From contig VXAI01000013.1 in NCBI GenBank assembly GCA_013399305.1, forward strand, positions 2,595,833 through 2,659,832: a stretch of DNA of 64,000 bases, read 5' to 3'. Numbering within the stretch: position 1 is the stretch's first letter; every line of letters begins with the position of its first letter. Below, piece after piece: positions 48,569 to 60,490 of this stretch. The notes under the pieces are model-generated. The model saw only the letters and a list, made by a program, of their open reading frames with translations. It was not told the DNA's origin and ran no database searches. The position numbers and the translations under genes were made by a program. This stretch comes from Rostratula benghalensis. Taxonomy: Eukaryota; Chordata; Aves; Charadriiformes; Rostratulidae.

Positions 48569-51500
48569 CTGCTGGAATGACATCTTTTGCCCATCTGAGT
48601 GACAGGTGAGGTAGAAGAATGGTTTCAGGATGAGATGTGACATGAGATCGCAGATGCTCTAGATTCTCAGTGTGCTTCTCATATAAACCTTGTTGATGTT
48701 TACAATTCACTCACATCTAAAAGCATCTAAGAGATAAATCTGAGGTATGACCATCATTGGAGTAGAGTGATTTAGAAGTAAGGCATCTTAGCTGAGGAGG
48801 ACTTGCTACAGAAATGGAGATGGACATACCTTCTTGGCCATCAGTGGTCCTTCCATGGAGCATCAAAGAATTTAGTCACAGTTTCCCTTGATTTTTAAAT
48901 TCTCATAAGTGGAACCTAGCTGTCTAGATCAAGCTGACAGGCACAAGTTCAAATACAAATACATAATACCTAACTGTGATGCCTGGGGAGTGTTAAGATA
49001 ATGGAGGTATCATACATTTAGCTACAAATAGTTGAAGCCAAACAGGGGTTTTAGGTAAAGTCAGACTCAGGAATGAGACTTATCTCACTGCATTAATCAC
49101 TGAAACATTCACCTTCAGAGGGTGATTCATCCAATTTCATTTAGGATAAGATGTTTTAGCGTAAGACAGATCACTCTCTTTAGGTGTTTATTTCATTGAC
49201 TGTGAAAGAAGCTTAATGACTTGTCACCACATCTTTAAACAGCCCTGAGTGAAGACAGAAATCCCCACCTTTGGCACCAGCAAGGGGTTTCATTTCACCA
49301 GACTTCAGATGCCTAATGATCTAATTTCCTTAGGTCTTGCTATGGAGAGAGAAGAAAAGGCAAAACACTGAGTCTTCTGTCAAGCCCTCAGCACATATTT
49401 TAGTCTTACCAATGAGAAAAGCAAAGGGCTTACAAACAGCATTTACACTCAATCAGGACTGTGATCTGTGCTCTTAGAGTGAGAGGTAATTTACTTCTTT
49501 TACATCCTGTGTCACTAAGCAAGATAGCCATGGATTAAATGATATCCTACCAGCTAATGACCTGATGCCAATGACCTAGAAGCTTCCTGAGCACGGTGGA
49601 GGTTTTATTGAACTATGGACAAGGGCGGTCTACTCAGTAGCGACCACAGATCTGAGGGAAAACAGCTCTGCAATAACCTTCTCCTAATGACCAGCTCAGC
49701 TGGGACATCGTGAGCCTTTCAATTCCAGGGTGAGACTTGCAACTCCACAGAGCATATACGGCTGCGGGGTTTTTGCTTGTCATTGTGTAATTCTCTTGCT
49801 GTCACACATAAATAAATGGGCAAATGTTATAAATAAAGGTCAACTGGAATGCAAAATTGTAGCTGTCTAGCCAGGGTTCAAGCCTTCTCCCATTTACCCT
49901 TCGGGTTGGTGTTTTTTGTAAGAGGGTTCAACAGATTAAGTGACTGCTGAGTAGGTTCAGTCATAACACAGGGGAGATGATTCTGTCCTTTTACATTCAT
50001 CATCATTTGGAAGAATCCAAGTTACCAAAGGCAGTAGGGACTAAAGATATCTTTACTGCTTTTATATAATCTTTACATTTCAAAGCATAATAGGTAGTCT
50101 GTGAGGAAAGCATGGAGCCTGTAAGCTAATGTGACTGATAGACACAGTTACCGTGTTGCTTTCATAATCAGCAAATAGATGCTGCATGTAAAAACCAGAC
50201 CAACAGAAGTGAAGCCAGAATTTCCCACTTAAATTTGCTTTTTTGTTTATTTGTTGTTGTTCTTTCTATCTTGACTGACTTAAGGTCACCTAACTGACTG
50301 GTAATTTGACTATAGGGCTGATTGAAATAGCTTTTATTTGACCCTCCTCCCAACCCCTTCAAGAAACACTCAGAAATGGCAGTCTTTCCTTGCAGCTACA
50401 AATACCATATTAATCCACCCAGGAGAAATGGTTCATCCAGAACTGACAGTTTGTCATGTCCTTATCTGACCTCATCAACTGCTGTTGTAGGGGACTGCCA
50501 GAGGAATCAGTCAGTGCCTCTCTGATTGATTACAGTATTGATTTTTTTTTTCTTCTACTTAAAAAAAAAGTAAAAACTCAAACCCAAATGATCCATCTTA
50601 CCAACCAGAAAACCATTTCAGAAGTTTGTAAAGAAAAGGCTATGATTCCTTGACAAAAATACACAGCTCTAGGGTGCCAAAGACTGAATAGGCATTTGAA
50701 GTCTATTCCTCGCATTAGATTTTGTCCTCCTTTAATTTTCTTCAGCCTACTCCACTTCACTGGAAATACGCAATACTTCTTTCTTCCAGCAGGGTATATC
50801 AGGCAGTTGTAGAAATTTTTATTTCATTGTGTACTAAGAATATGTAAAGCAGATCATAAGCCTACAACAATATCACACTTCTCATGTCCCTACTTTAGGG
50901 ATCTTAAAACCACTCTTGAATGTGAAGAACCAAAAAACCCCACCCAGTTTATTTCCTGTTCTAGTAGTAAGACTATTTTATCACAGTATACTTTATTCAT
51001 ATTAGAGAAGTTTCCTAAAACTTGGTAGTCATTTTCCTCTACCAAAAGTTCTGCAACTCTTATGTGCACCGTTATTGTATATCATGTAATTACAACCATG
51101 CAAGCCATTGAAGTGAGGTCATTAATATATGCTTAAAAGATGCCTGCATAAACTCCCTGGGCCTCTTGTTCTCATTTGTGCAGAAAGGATGCAAGTAGCA
51201 ATCCATAATTTAGGATTTCCATTTGAAAGCTGTTCTAACTTGATTGTTTTTACTTAAGAACTACACTGCTTGGTACAGCTTCACTGACACTGGAAAGACT
51301 AACAATTAAACAGACATGCAAAGTAGCATGGTAAGTTGTACTTTTCAGGATAATAGTTCAGGATGTCCTATTAGCTAAACAAAAACAAAAAAATGCAGAT
51401 TCAACAAAATCCTTGAAGGACAAAAGCTTATCTTAATTCACAATGCTTTAGCTGTAATGAAACAAAAGGTTTGTGTGATCATACCTGAAAATAATTTGCT

Positions 51501-53235
51501 AAATGTGTTTTTCTAAAAAATTACTCAAACACTGAGAAGAATTCAAAGAAAGAGGATACTAATGTGCACTGAGGAATTTGTTTCTTTTAGATTAGATCAG
51601 TGACCTTATTAAAATTCAGTAAACATTAGCATGTTACTCAATGTATTTTGATTTGATATTTTGCACAGACTCACATATCTCATAAGCACTTAATAAAGCA
51701 TATTTTATCTTTTGCATTAACTGTGAGATTGAAAAGTGATTATTTTAAATTATTATAGTTACTTGACATATGTGGGACATTCTGGTAAATAAAAATAAAT
51801 GTTGAATGTAAATTTGAAGACATCAGAATAGTGAATTCCATGGTAGTGTGGAAACATACACTTTAATCAAGAATAAAAAAGATTAGTTTGCATTCCAGAG
51901 CTACAATAAAAGAAAGGACAAGATAAAGAAATGTAAACATTTGTGGATCATTTTACAGTCTGTATTTCAAGTCCCAAAAAAAAATAAATCCCAGGCAACT
52001 ATAAACTTTCCCCTTCTCCAGAAGAGACCAAAAAAAAGCTGAATGAAAATAACATCCATTTAAGAAACAAGAGGTTTCATAAGTATGCACAAATTAATTT
52101 GAAACTTGTACCCTTTGATGTGGTGCAGTTCTATCATTTTCAAGAAGCTAAAAGATTTTAAAATAGAATTTTAAAAAGGTTTATTCTTTGCTGATGCAGC
52201 TTAAATTCACTTTGCAACAGGATTCAAATTAAAAAAAAAAAAAATAAAGAAAGACTTAATTGTGTCCAAACCATGGAATATGACAACATTAATGTTCTTC
52301 TCCAAAATATGAACATTAACCAATTCAAGACATGATTTTTAAAAAGTCAGCTGATCGTCTGTCCTCATTGGTATTAATGATGCCTTCTTACTAAACTGGC
52401 AGTTGTGTCAAATATGGCAAATTAGATCCTTTGACAAAATGGATGCTTCTAGTTTTTAGCAGGGGATTGATATTGATTTTGCCTTTGAAGTCTTAAAAGC
52501 TTGTGATAAACAATCCATGTCATTCAGAAAAATAAAAAGGATCATCTCCAAAATACTTGGTTTTGTTGACATATATGCTAGCACTTTTTACTACCACACA
52601 ATTCATTTTCCCAGAAGACACATGAAACTCTGAAAATAGGGGAAAACCACAGCAGTCACACACAGCAGTTGTAAAAGCAAGACACACAAAGAAAATTAAA
52701 ATTCTCCTGCCATTTTGAATTATACTGAAATATAAAATATTAGTTAAGTAACTAGACTCAATTAATCTAATATGATGCAGGGCACTGTCATGACAGCTGA
52801 TTTTTTTCTTGCTCAACTCAGACCAAGGCTCCAAATAGCATAGCTGGTTTGAGGATTCTGGGGTGATCTGGGAAGTTATTTTTTTCTACAATTTCTTTTT
52901 CATATAAATGTCTTCTTGAAACCAGCATTTGAAGTTGTCACAAAGGCAGTGTAAGAGTGATGACTGGGTAATCCACAAGTTCATTAACATATAGGTAACT
53001 GGGTGACATATAACCCTATTCTCAAAAGAAGACGTTAAAATACATATATAAAGGACAGTACCTAGACTTTGGAGGCATAAATGAAGCTATCTTTTTCCTC
53101 TGTTCAGCTTCCAGACATCATTTGTCTCTAATCCATATTTGCAAGACCACATTTGTAGGGGAGAGAGCTAAAAATAGGCTATTTGGTTAAAAATAGAAAC
53201 CCAGCTTCTATTCCTTTGCTGTTTAAATTCCTCCT
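48569..53235. other. Unassigned sequence, possible old repeat near 48700-49340
   Basis: There is no gene. Phrases such as 'aagcatctaagagataaatc' and 'tttaggataagatgttttag' in 48700-49340 resemble those near 28270-28580 and suggest a decayed LTR-like repeat, but I could not define ends. Simple A-runs occur near 52229-52242. A 104-codon minus-strand frame (52520-52834) is not recognised. Confidence 0.35.
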
Positions 53236-53590
53236 GCAGACAGCAAGCTGAGCATGAGCCAGCAGTACCCTGGCAGCAAAGAGGGCCAACAGCCTCCTGG
53301 GCTGCATTAGCAGAAGCAGAGCCAGTACATCAAGGAAAGGGATTGTCCCCCTCTACTCAGCACTCTTTAGACCACCACTAGAGCACTGTTCTCAGTCTTG
53401 GCCACCCAGTACATGGCAACACATTGATTGCCTGGATCAGGTTCAGCATAGGGCTGCCATAATAGCTGCGAGATGGGCTTGTTCAACCTGGAGCAGATGT
53501 CTTGGAGGGGATCAAAGAGCAGCCCCCCAGCACCTGAAACTGACTCCTACTAATGTCCTGTCCAACCTGAACTATCCCATGATCCTACCA
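53236..53590 (+). mobile_element. CR1 LINE of an older subfamily, internally shortened, plus strand
   Basis: It starts at 'gctgagcatgagccagcagt' (53247-53266), encoding LSMSQQYPGSKEGQQPPGLH-like CR1 reverse-transcriptase C-terminus, through 'tgggctgcattagcagaagc' (53299-53318) and the 'gagcactgttctcagtcttggcc' position equivalent to LEYCVQFW. 'gggcttgttcaacctggagc' (53475-53494) matches the LFSLEK codons. The sequence then skips most of the 3' region to a short end 'tccaacctgaactatcccat' (53561-53580), close to the CR1 tail but diverged. The vocabulary differs from the copies at 26710 and 47735, so it is a different, older subfamily. Confidence 0.8.
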
Positions 53591-54857
53591 TCCCCTTCAC
53601 CAAAAAGGGATGAAGTGATTTGCAGGCCTAAGTCAAGAACAGTCCCTCCAGTGCACACTAGACTATCCCCTACCACTGGTCAGATCTCACATGTCTGCCT
53701 CAAAATACACACGACCACTCCCTTCCTCACATTCCTCCACACACCCCCCACAAATGGGCATAGGGCTTACACATTCCTGCAGTGCTTGAAAAGAGTCTTA
53801 CCCTCAAATTTTTACTGGTAGGATTTCTTGCAAACACGGAGAATGAACTAAACTAACCCTAAATATACCCTGAGTATGCCTTGTTTAAGCTGATAGCCAT
53901 AGTAATCTGCTGCATCATCCTAATTATCTTCAAAGTAACATAATAGAAATGCCTACAAAAACTTTGACGGAAGGGAAAGGGCTTATAAAGTTACTCAAAA
54001 GATCATACACCCTAAGATCTTCACTCCGGTGCCATTCATAATTAGATATTGGACTATTTTTGTCTGCAGAAGCAAGTTACCAACAAAGGTACAAAATAAA
54101 AGCAAATAAAAATGCATGAAACAAAATTATTACTAAGTTACAAGTTAAAAAATATATATAAATATTACACATAAAAAGCTCATGTTTCTACAGTGCTGCC
54201 ATTTTATATAACTTAAAATCTAGGAAAAAATTCTCACATTGAGAACCATGGGGGCTGTATTCTAACCCTAAAAATATTCTTAGCTTCACTAAGATTTACT
54301 TCAAATACAGCCTTTCACTTGCATGAATGACCACAGAGGACTGCAGCTTTGGTTTTCTGCTTCCTGTGACTTATTTTGATTTTGGAAAAAAAAAAAAAAA
54401 TCCCTCCATATTCTGACCATGTAAAACTTTGCATAAATATAGCTATTCAAATCACAAAGACAGGGCAAGTAAAATAAATCTACAAGAGATATCACCTCTG
54501 TATAAAAGATTACTGTGATAGACAACTAATATCTGTTTGTTTGAGATATAACAGATACATTTACGTGAACAACATTCATAAAACTATTAATAATTTTGTC
54601 AACTGCTCAGTTTCAAGAATATTAAAAACCCCTTGTCAACCAATTTTTTAAATAAAGTAAAATTATGTTTTTCAATTCTAAAAATGATCAGAAAGTTCAG
54701 AAGGAAGGTAACAAGCTCTACAGAAGAAAGGTTGTCCAACAGCATTGGACTTTTTATATCTATGCCACGTAGTCATTGGAAGAAAGGGTTTTTTGCTAGG
54801 TTTATTTTCAAGATAAATAATTAGAGAGATATTGTTTTTAAGATAGTTAATTTTGGG
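53591..54857. other. Unassigned; left part C-rich and G-poor
   Basis: In 53591-53830 the plus strand is rich in C and A and poor in G, unlike its surroundings, which recalls mitochondrial light-strand composition; no mitochondrial gene could be matched. Further right the sequence is ordinary AT-rich DNA with an A-run at 54386-54400. Confidence 0.35.
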
Positions 54858-54955
54858 GACATGGCTTAGTGATGTTTTTCTCAGAGTTCAGTTGATGGTT
54901 GGAGTAGATGATCTTAAAGGTCCCTTCCAACCTTGACAATTCTATGATTTTATGT
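54858..54955 (+). mobile_element. Short CR1 3' tail, plus strand
   Basis: About 98 bases match only the very end of CR1: 'gttgatggttggagtagatg' (54892-54911), 'atcttaaaggtcccttccaa' (54912-54931) and a tail 'attctatgattttatg' near 54940-54955. It is an extreme 5' truncation, like the nested piece at 1349-1430. Confidence 0.88.
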
Positions 54956-56424
54956 CTCTATTTTTTTAATCCTGTGGTTTAAACATCAAACTTATGAATA
55001 ATTTTTTATTCCTATCTTATTCCCTTTTCTGGCTTTACCATCTCAGAGGCAATCTCAAATTCACAGCTAGAAATTATATGCTGCAAGTTTGCCTCCAAAA
55101 AGTACGTGGTATAAAGCAAGCATCTTTGGCTGGATTCTTATAACATATCAAAGCAGTGTTAAAAAAACAAAAAATTCTCAGCTGCTAGCTGGTTTTCACA
55201 TGGACAGACTCCACCATGAAGGCTCTCCTCACACTGCCTGAAGAATACCCTTCTGTGCAGTAATATCTAGAGAGATATATAAATATATAAATAGATATAT
55301 AAGCAGGAGAACATGGCTTCACATGGTAATATTATAAGCTTGAAAAAAATATCTACTGTAAAAAACCATAAACTTAATAGCTTTACACCATATGGCACCA
55401 AAAGCAATTAAATCTGATTCCATTTCTAACCTGTATCATTTGTATATTTCTTTACAAGTTAAAATTAAACCCTTTCCATACTGTCTAAAAAAAGCAGTCA
55501 AATCTTTTAAGTAAAGCACAGAAAGTAATTTTTTTTAAATAGAGATAAATGCATTCCACAATCTGTGATATTTTTTCTGTCAGCAAACGGAGTTCTGTAA
55601 TGCACTATAATTATTACTACTGTCTATATGTGCTAAAGTTGCTCTGACAGCTCTTGAAGAGGAAAATGACCTAGTGTTGGAAAGCATCAAAAGATGCCTC
55701 AATCATTACTAATTATGAAATGTTATATTAGTGGAGTTAATGATTTAATTTCAGTTTTTCAGCCAATTCAACAGAAGTTAGAGGGACTAAACAGAATTTA
55801 GAGGCTAAAACAAACATTTCCCAGAATTTTTAAAGCAAGAGATGAGCAAGATTTTGCTCTTACTTTTACCAACCATAGGTGTTGAAAATCTCATCTGGAA
55901 GTTACCATCATTAATGCAGAAACTGAAAAACATTTTAAGGGGAAATTTTTTCCACTTTGACAGGATGTCTCACTAGCTTCACAACCCGTCCACTGCTCTC
56001 ATCAGTTTGATTCACATTGCTGTGATCCTCATTTGCAGCCCGTGTCATAGCAGAAATTAATGGGGTTGTGCTTACCTATTAAACAAAAAGTCTCAAATAT
56101 TTAATGTAAAAAATTATTACAGGCAAGGAGGTTGGATTCTTTTCTTAAACTTTCTTGACATCATAACTCAGTTCTTCAAGTTCTTCAGGAAATCTTTCTG
56201 AAACCTGGGAATGGACAATTTTAACTATTTGCCTTTTTTTGCCCTTTGACTATGTGTCTGAAATACAAACAAAGTTACTGTATCTACCCTTCTAACCATG
56301 GAAAGTTTTTCTCAAAGTCGATTTAAATGATAGGGAGAAAGTGCTGGAAACATGTCTTCCACCTTCATAGAAGTGTTGTGAGTAGTTTTCCAGAACTTAG
56401 AGATGCTAGAGATTGTAGAAGTCT
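54956..56424. other. Unassigned AT-rich sequence
   Basis: No gene or transposon is recognised apart from the AT microsatellite at 55262-55303. The stretch just before 56425 may include a very decayed upstream part of the next CR1. Confidence 0.4.
55262..55303. repeat. AT microsatellite
   Basis: Irregular repeats of atataaat and gatatata run for about 40 bases. It is a simple repeat. Confidence 0.75.
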
Positions 56425-56597
56425 AAGTTTGCCCAGAGAAGTTGTGGATGCCCCATCCCTGGAGCTGTTCAAGGCCAGTCTGGATGGGGCTTGGAGCAAC
56501 CTGGTCCAGTGGAAGATGTCCATGCCCATGGCAGGGGGCTTGGAACTAGAGGATGTTTAAGGTCTCTTCCAACTCTAACCATTCCATGACTTTATGA
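56425..56597 (+). mobile_element. CR1 LINE 3' end, plus strand
   Basis: From 'agtttgcccagagaagttgt' (56426-56445) it encodes LPREVVDAPSLELFKASLDGAWSNLV-like residues, then 'gatgtccatgcccatggcag' (56515-56534), 'ggatgtttaaggtctcttcc' (56549-56568) and the tail 'attccatgactttatg' ending near 56597. Only the last ~170 bases of CR1 are present. Confidence 0.9.
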
Positions 56598-58134
56598 AGT
56601 TTGGTCAGACAAATCCTCCCCATCTTCCTCTATGAAGTTCCCAAACACTGAAGGTGTGCTGAGTGGCTTTCCTAAAATAGCCAGTGGGCTTTGGCATAAA
56701 TTAGCAAATCCCAGAAAAGTGTGAAAACAGTTAACTGAATGCTTCTAGGTGCTGTGGAAATGCATACAAGGATTTCAAATGACTGGAACCATCTATCTCA
56801 TGCAATTGCTAAACAGTATTAAATAGTACCAGAAAAAAAGGAGACAGTCCTGTAAATTAATCATGTCTATAGCTTTTTTTTTTGGTCAATACTAAATGCT
56901 ATACTTTATCTCCCTGAATTGGAGCTGGGTTAAAACAAGAGGCAAGTCACAGACAGGGATTCCAAGGTCACACAGGCAAATCTTCCTGCTGCTTGGTGCC
57001 TGTTATGTTAATTTAGCAATGTTTGTTTTGTTTTGGTTTCTCACATTATCAGCACAGTGAATGTGTTCCATTCAAAACTGTTACTATAGGAACCCGATGG
57101 TAACATTTAAAAATTTCATTTCTTTTGGATAAAAATATCAGAAAATTGACGGATAAGTTGTTTAGGTAGAACAATAGGGCATTTGATATTTAATCTGCAA
57201 GCACTTAATAAGAAGTATTCCGAGTAATGGCACAGCGCTATTATCATATCACTTAGTAAAATGGCAGCAAATTATTGTATTATTCACATCTCGTTGGGTC
57301 CATGCTATTACCACAAAGATGCCTTTAAAGATGACATTTAACATACTTCTTTTACACAGTAAAGTGGTTAAAAGCACATTCAAATTTTAAAATATTTCTG
57401 ATCTCTTGACAGCTCACCGAAGCATTCTGTGGGCCCCCCTGCCTCTCCAGTTGTTAACTACAGCTCTAAAACTTCTTATAATTATGAACATTGCAGTCAC
57501 ACTAAATTAGACTGACAGTTGAAATACTGATTACTAAGGACTTATTAAGGACTACTTTGCAACCAATTATGCTGACATTTGACTTGATTTGACAGTTGAA
57601 TTGAGTGGAAGATTCCTCCAAAACAGTAGAGAAGAATTTAATTTATATCCTCATCATTTTAAGATAATTGTTCAAGACAGATTCATTAATATACCACTAC
57701 AAAATTTATTTTTATTCCAGTTTGGAGCACCTATGATTCAAATGACAGCCAAATAGTAACAGCATGGGGTCTTAAACATGTACGCATTCTCTCATATTTT
57801 GAGATTTGTTGACTGCCACCATGGGATCTCTGGCAAAGAAAAGATATTTTAATGCCAGCTTCCAGAAATTTTCACTGACCATCAACTCAAGCAAAACAAA
57901 AATATGTTTTCAAGTTGTGAAATATTTTTCTTGTAAAGTGATCAAAATTGTTAAACAAGATTATACCCAATTTCCACTGTTGTAACTTTGCTGTACCATT
58001 ACATGCAAATTCACTGTCATTACATTGTTTCCCAGTAATTTCTCAAATGTTCCTGCAATTTAGTGAATTTCACCTGGAAATTCTCTGAAACGCCTACTCC
58101 ATCTTTTTTTAATGTGCAAGTAAGAATTAGCAGT

Positions 58135-58166
58135 AAAAATATTACCCCAGAAAAAAATATTACCCC
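58135..58166. repeat. Short tandem duplication of AAAAATATTACCCC
   Basis: Two copies of the 14-base unit (58135-58148 and 58153-58166) are separated by four bases. It is small and probably neutral. Confidence 0.75.
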
Positions 58167-58333
58167 TTACTTTAAACTCAAATGGTGTAATTTCAGAGCA
58201 AAATATATAGCACAAAGTTTGGTTTAGTACAACAGTGACAAACATTGATTCCCAAGAAACCATTTTCTCTAAAAGAAGTGAATGTACACATCTGGGAATT
58301 GAATTAGTTAAATCTCTTACACCAAATAACTGG

Positions 58334-58349
58334 AAAAAAAAAAAAAAAA
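58334..58349. repeat. A-run
   Basis: This is an uninterrupted run of about 16 adenines between tgg and gtgag. Confidence 0.8.
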
Positions 58350-59097
58350 GTGAGAAAACAGAACATTTGAGCCACCAAATAATTAATGAAATATTTTCAA
58401 AGTCATTTTAAGGCTACTCTAGGATGTAAGAAATGTTACCAACCTGTCATAAATTAGTAAAATCATGGCAAATACTTAGGTACAGTTTGTTTATTTTTAG
58501 TTTCTCTTCTTGCCTTGTAGAATCCACTACAAAATTCCATACAGAAAAGTAATTAAGTAGGGTTCAAAAAATGGTTCTCCTTCTGATAAAGTACTAACTC
58601 CTTGCATGTTTCCAGGATCAAAACAACTGAGAAATGAACTGCAGCCTGAGACTATTGTAGAAATGAACAAAAACCAGTATAATTGACACAAGAAACAGAA
58701 GGAATCTATCCAGAATTTGGAGGAGATAGCTAACAGTCTTCCATTTTAAATAAATGACAATAACTAAAACCAACTGACCTTTCAAAAGGCAAAAACAATG
58801 AATAAATATTTCAGCATCAAGGAAAAAAAATAAAGTTTGGGAGAGGGGGGAAGGAGTATCACACACACTAAATAGTTCAGTACTCCACAGAAAAATTCAA
58901 GTATGTAGACATCGTCTGCAGTATGGTTGTGCCAAGTAGATTCAGAAGGTAACATATTTATTTGTGATAATTAGGCTTGTCAAAATGTATTTAGCTTACC
59001 TGAATTTACACTTATCTTAAACCCACTCACAGACAGACAGTTCCAGATTCACATTGTCTTTGTTCTACTAAATTCATCTTCCAAGCCCCATTTAAAA

Positions 59098-59441
59098 NNN
59101 NNNNNNNNNNNNNNNNNNNNNNNNNNNNNNNNNNNNNNNNNNNNNNNNNNNNNNNNNNNNNNNNNNNNNNNNNNNNNNNNNNNNNNNNNNNNNNNNNNNN
59201 NNNNNNNNNNNNNNNNNNNNNNNNNNNNNNNNNNNNNNNNNNNNNNNNNNNNNNNNNNNNNNNNNNNNNNNNNNNNNNNNNNNNNNNNNNNNNNNNNNNN
59301 NNNNNNNNNNNNNNNNNNNNNNNNNNNNNNNNNNNNNNNNNNNNNNNNNNNNNNNNNNNNNNNNNNNNNNNNNNNNNNNNNNNNNNNNNNNNNNNNNNNN
59401 NNNNNNNNNNNNNNNNNNNNNNNNNNNNNNNNNNNNNNNNN
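59098..59441. other. Assembly gap, 344 N
   Basis: Unknown bases run from 59098 to 59441. Any frame drawn through this region is an artefact. The sequence on either side is ordinary and AT-rich, with no clue to what is missing. Confidence 1.
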
Positions 59442-60109
59442 ATAATAAATTTAATAATAAAAACATTTATTAACTTCCAAAAATCTTTGGACATATTTCT
59501 TGTATTAAGAGCAGCTCTTGAAAGACCGCTGCTCAATGAGGCTATGTCTTTATACCTCAAAGAATTATTTGTAAGTGGTTTTCTAGGGAACCTACACAAA
59601 TTATACTTATCCCCATTCAATTAATAATCAACAAGTACCATGCTTTTATTTCTTCATCTTTCTCTACCTAGATACCATCCTGGTTGGTGCAAAGGTGGCA
59701 ATAATTGGGCTGGAAATGGCCTGTGAATGGAGAACAAAGTTCAAAATTACATATGGAAGCTTCTTTGCAGATTGTATAAGGTAGAAAAATAATTTCTCTT
59801 CCCAAGCTCATCAATGGGGGAAAAAAAAATATCCAGACCAAAATAATTTGCTATGTGAACACTGAGAAATCAGCCAGGTATTTCAGGACTGCTTCCAACT
59901 TCCTTGGATGGTTTGACAGCAAGGAACCTATGGTTAGAGGCAAAAATCAGGGAAAATAAGCAATAACTTTAAATAGAACCATTGTTTGCTCTTCACAAAT
60001 GCTGGAAGGGAAATTTCAGACTAAAATAGGTTTTGAAACTGTGCAGTGTAAAGAAGCAATACAGCTCCTTGAAAAAGAGAAGTAATAAATACCTAGTGAT
60101 TTAGAGCTA
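59442..60109. other. Unassigned sequence after the gap
   Basis: No gene or transposon is recognised before the CR1 that starts near 60110. Confidence 0.45.
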
Positions 60110-60490
60110 CAGAGATGATTAAGGGATTAGAGAAGGTGAAATATGAGGAGAGGATGAGAGAATTGGGATTTTGCAGCCTAGAGAAAACAAGGTTCAGGTG
60201 TATCTTATTCATGTGTAAAAAAACTCATGAGAGACAGTAGAGAAGATGGAGCCTGATGGCTCTTAGTGGTGACCAGTGAAAGTGACAAGAGGCAGTAGGC
60301 ACAAGCTGATATACAGGAAATTCTACTTAAACATAAGAAAGATATTTTTTTACTGTGATAGTGACCAAAAACTGGAACAGATTACACAGAGAGGTTGTGG
60401 ACTCTCCATCCTTGGACGCATTCAAAACCCAATCAAACAAATCCCTGAGCAACCCACTCTAAGTGAACCTATTGTGAGGGTTCTGGCAAC
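60110..60490 (+). mobile_element. CR1 LINE piece of an older subfamily lacking its tail, plus strand
   Basis: The order matches the CR1 3' part: 'gatgattaagggattagaga' (60114-60133; CR1 gatgatcaagggactggag), 'tgaggagaggatgagagaat' (60144-60163; the YEERLRE codons), 'ttgcagcctagagaaaacaa' (60171-60190; LEK), 'tggtgaccagtgaaagtgac' (60267-60286), 'ttctacttaaacataagaaa' (60321-60340) and 'gaacagattacacagagagg' (60375-60394), ending with 'tctaagtgaacctattgtga' (60458-60477). The final hairpin and octamer tail are missing after about 60490. It is a subfamily distinct from the copies at 26710 and 47735. Confidence 0.87.

Larger units (their letters stand above)
56598..59097. other. Unassigned sequence up to the assembly gap
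   Basis: No gene or transposon is recognised. The stretch 57150-57620 is even in composition, free of repeats and rich in TAAT/ATTA words, and looks like a candidate conserved non-coding element (see findings). A short tandem repeat of aaaaatattacccc sits at 58135-58166, and an A-run at 58334-58349. Confidence 0.4.

Noticed and set aside
53591..53960. Nuclear copy of mitochondrial DNA
   Set aside because: Strand composition is suggestive, but I could not place it in any mitochondrial gene, so I kept it as an open observation and not as a feature.
59027..59620. Long minus-strand frame across the N gap
   Set aside because: The frame is open only because N bases cannot encode stops.
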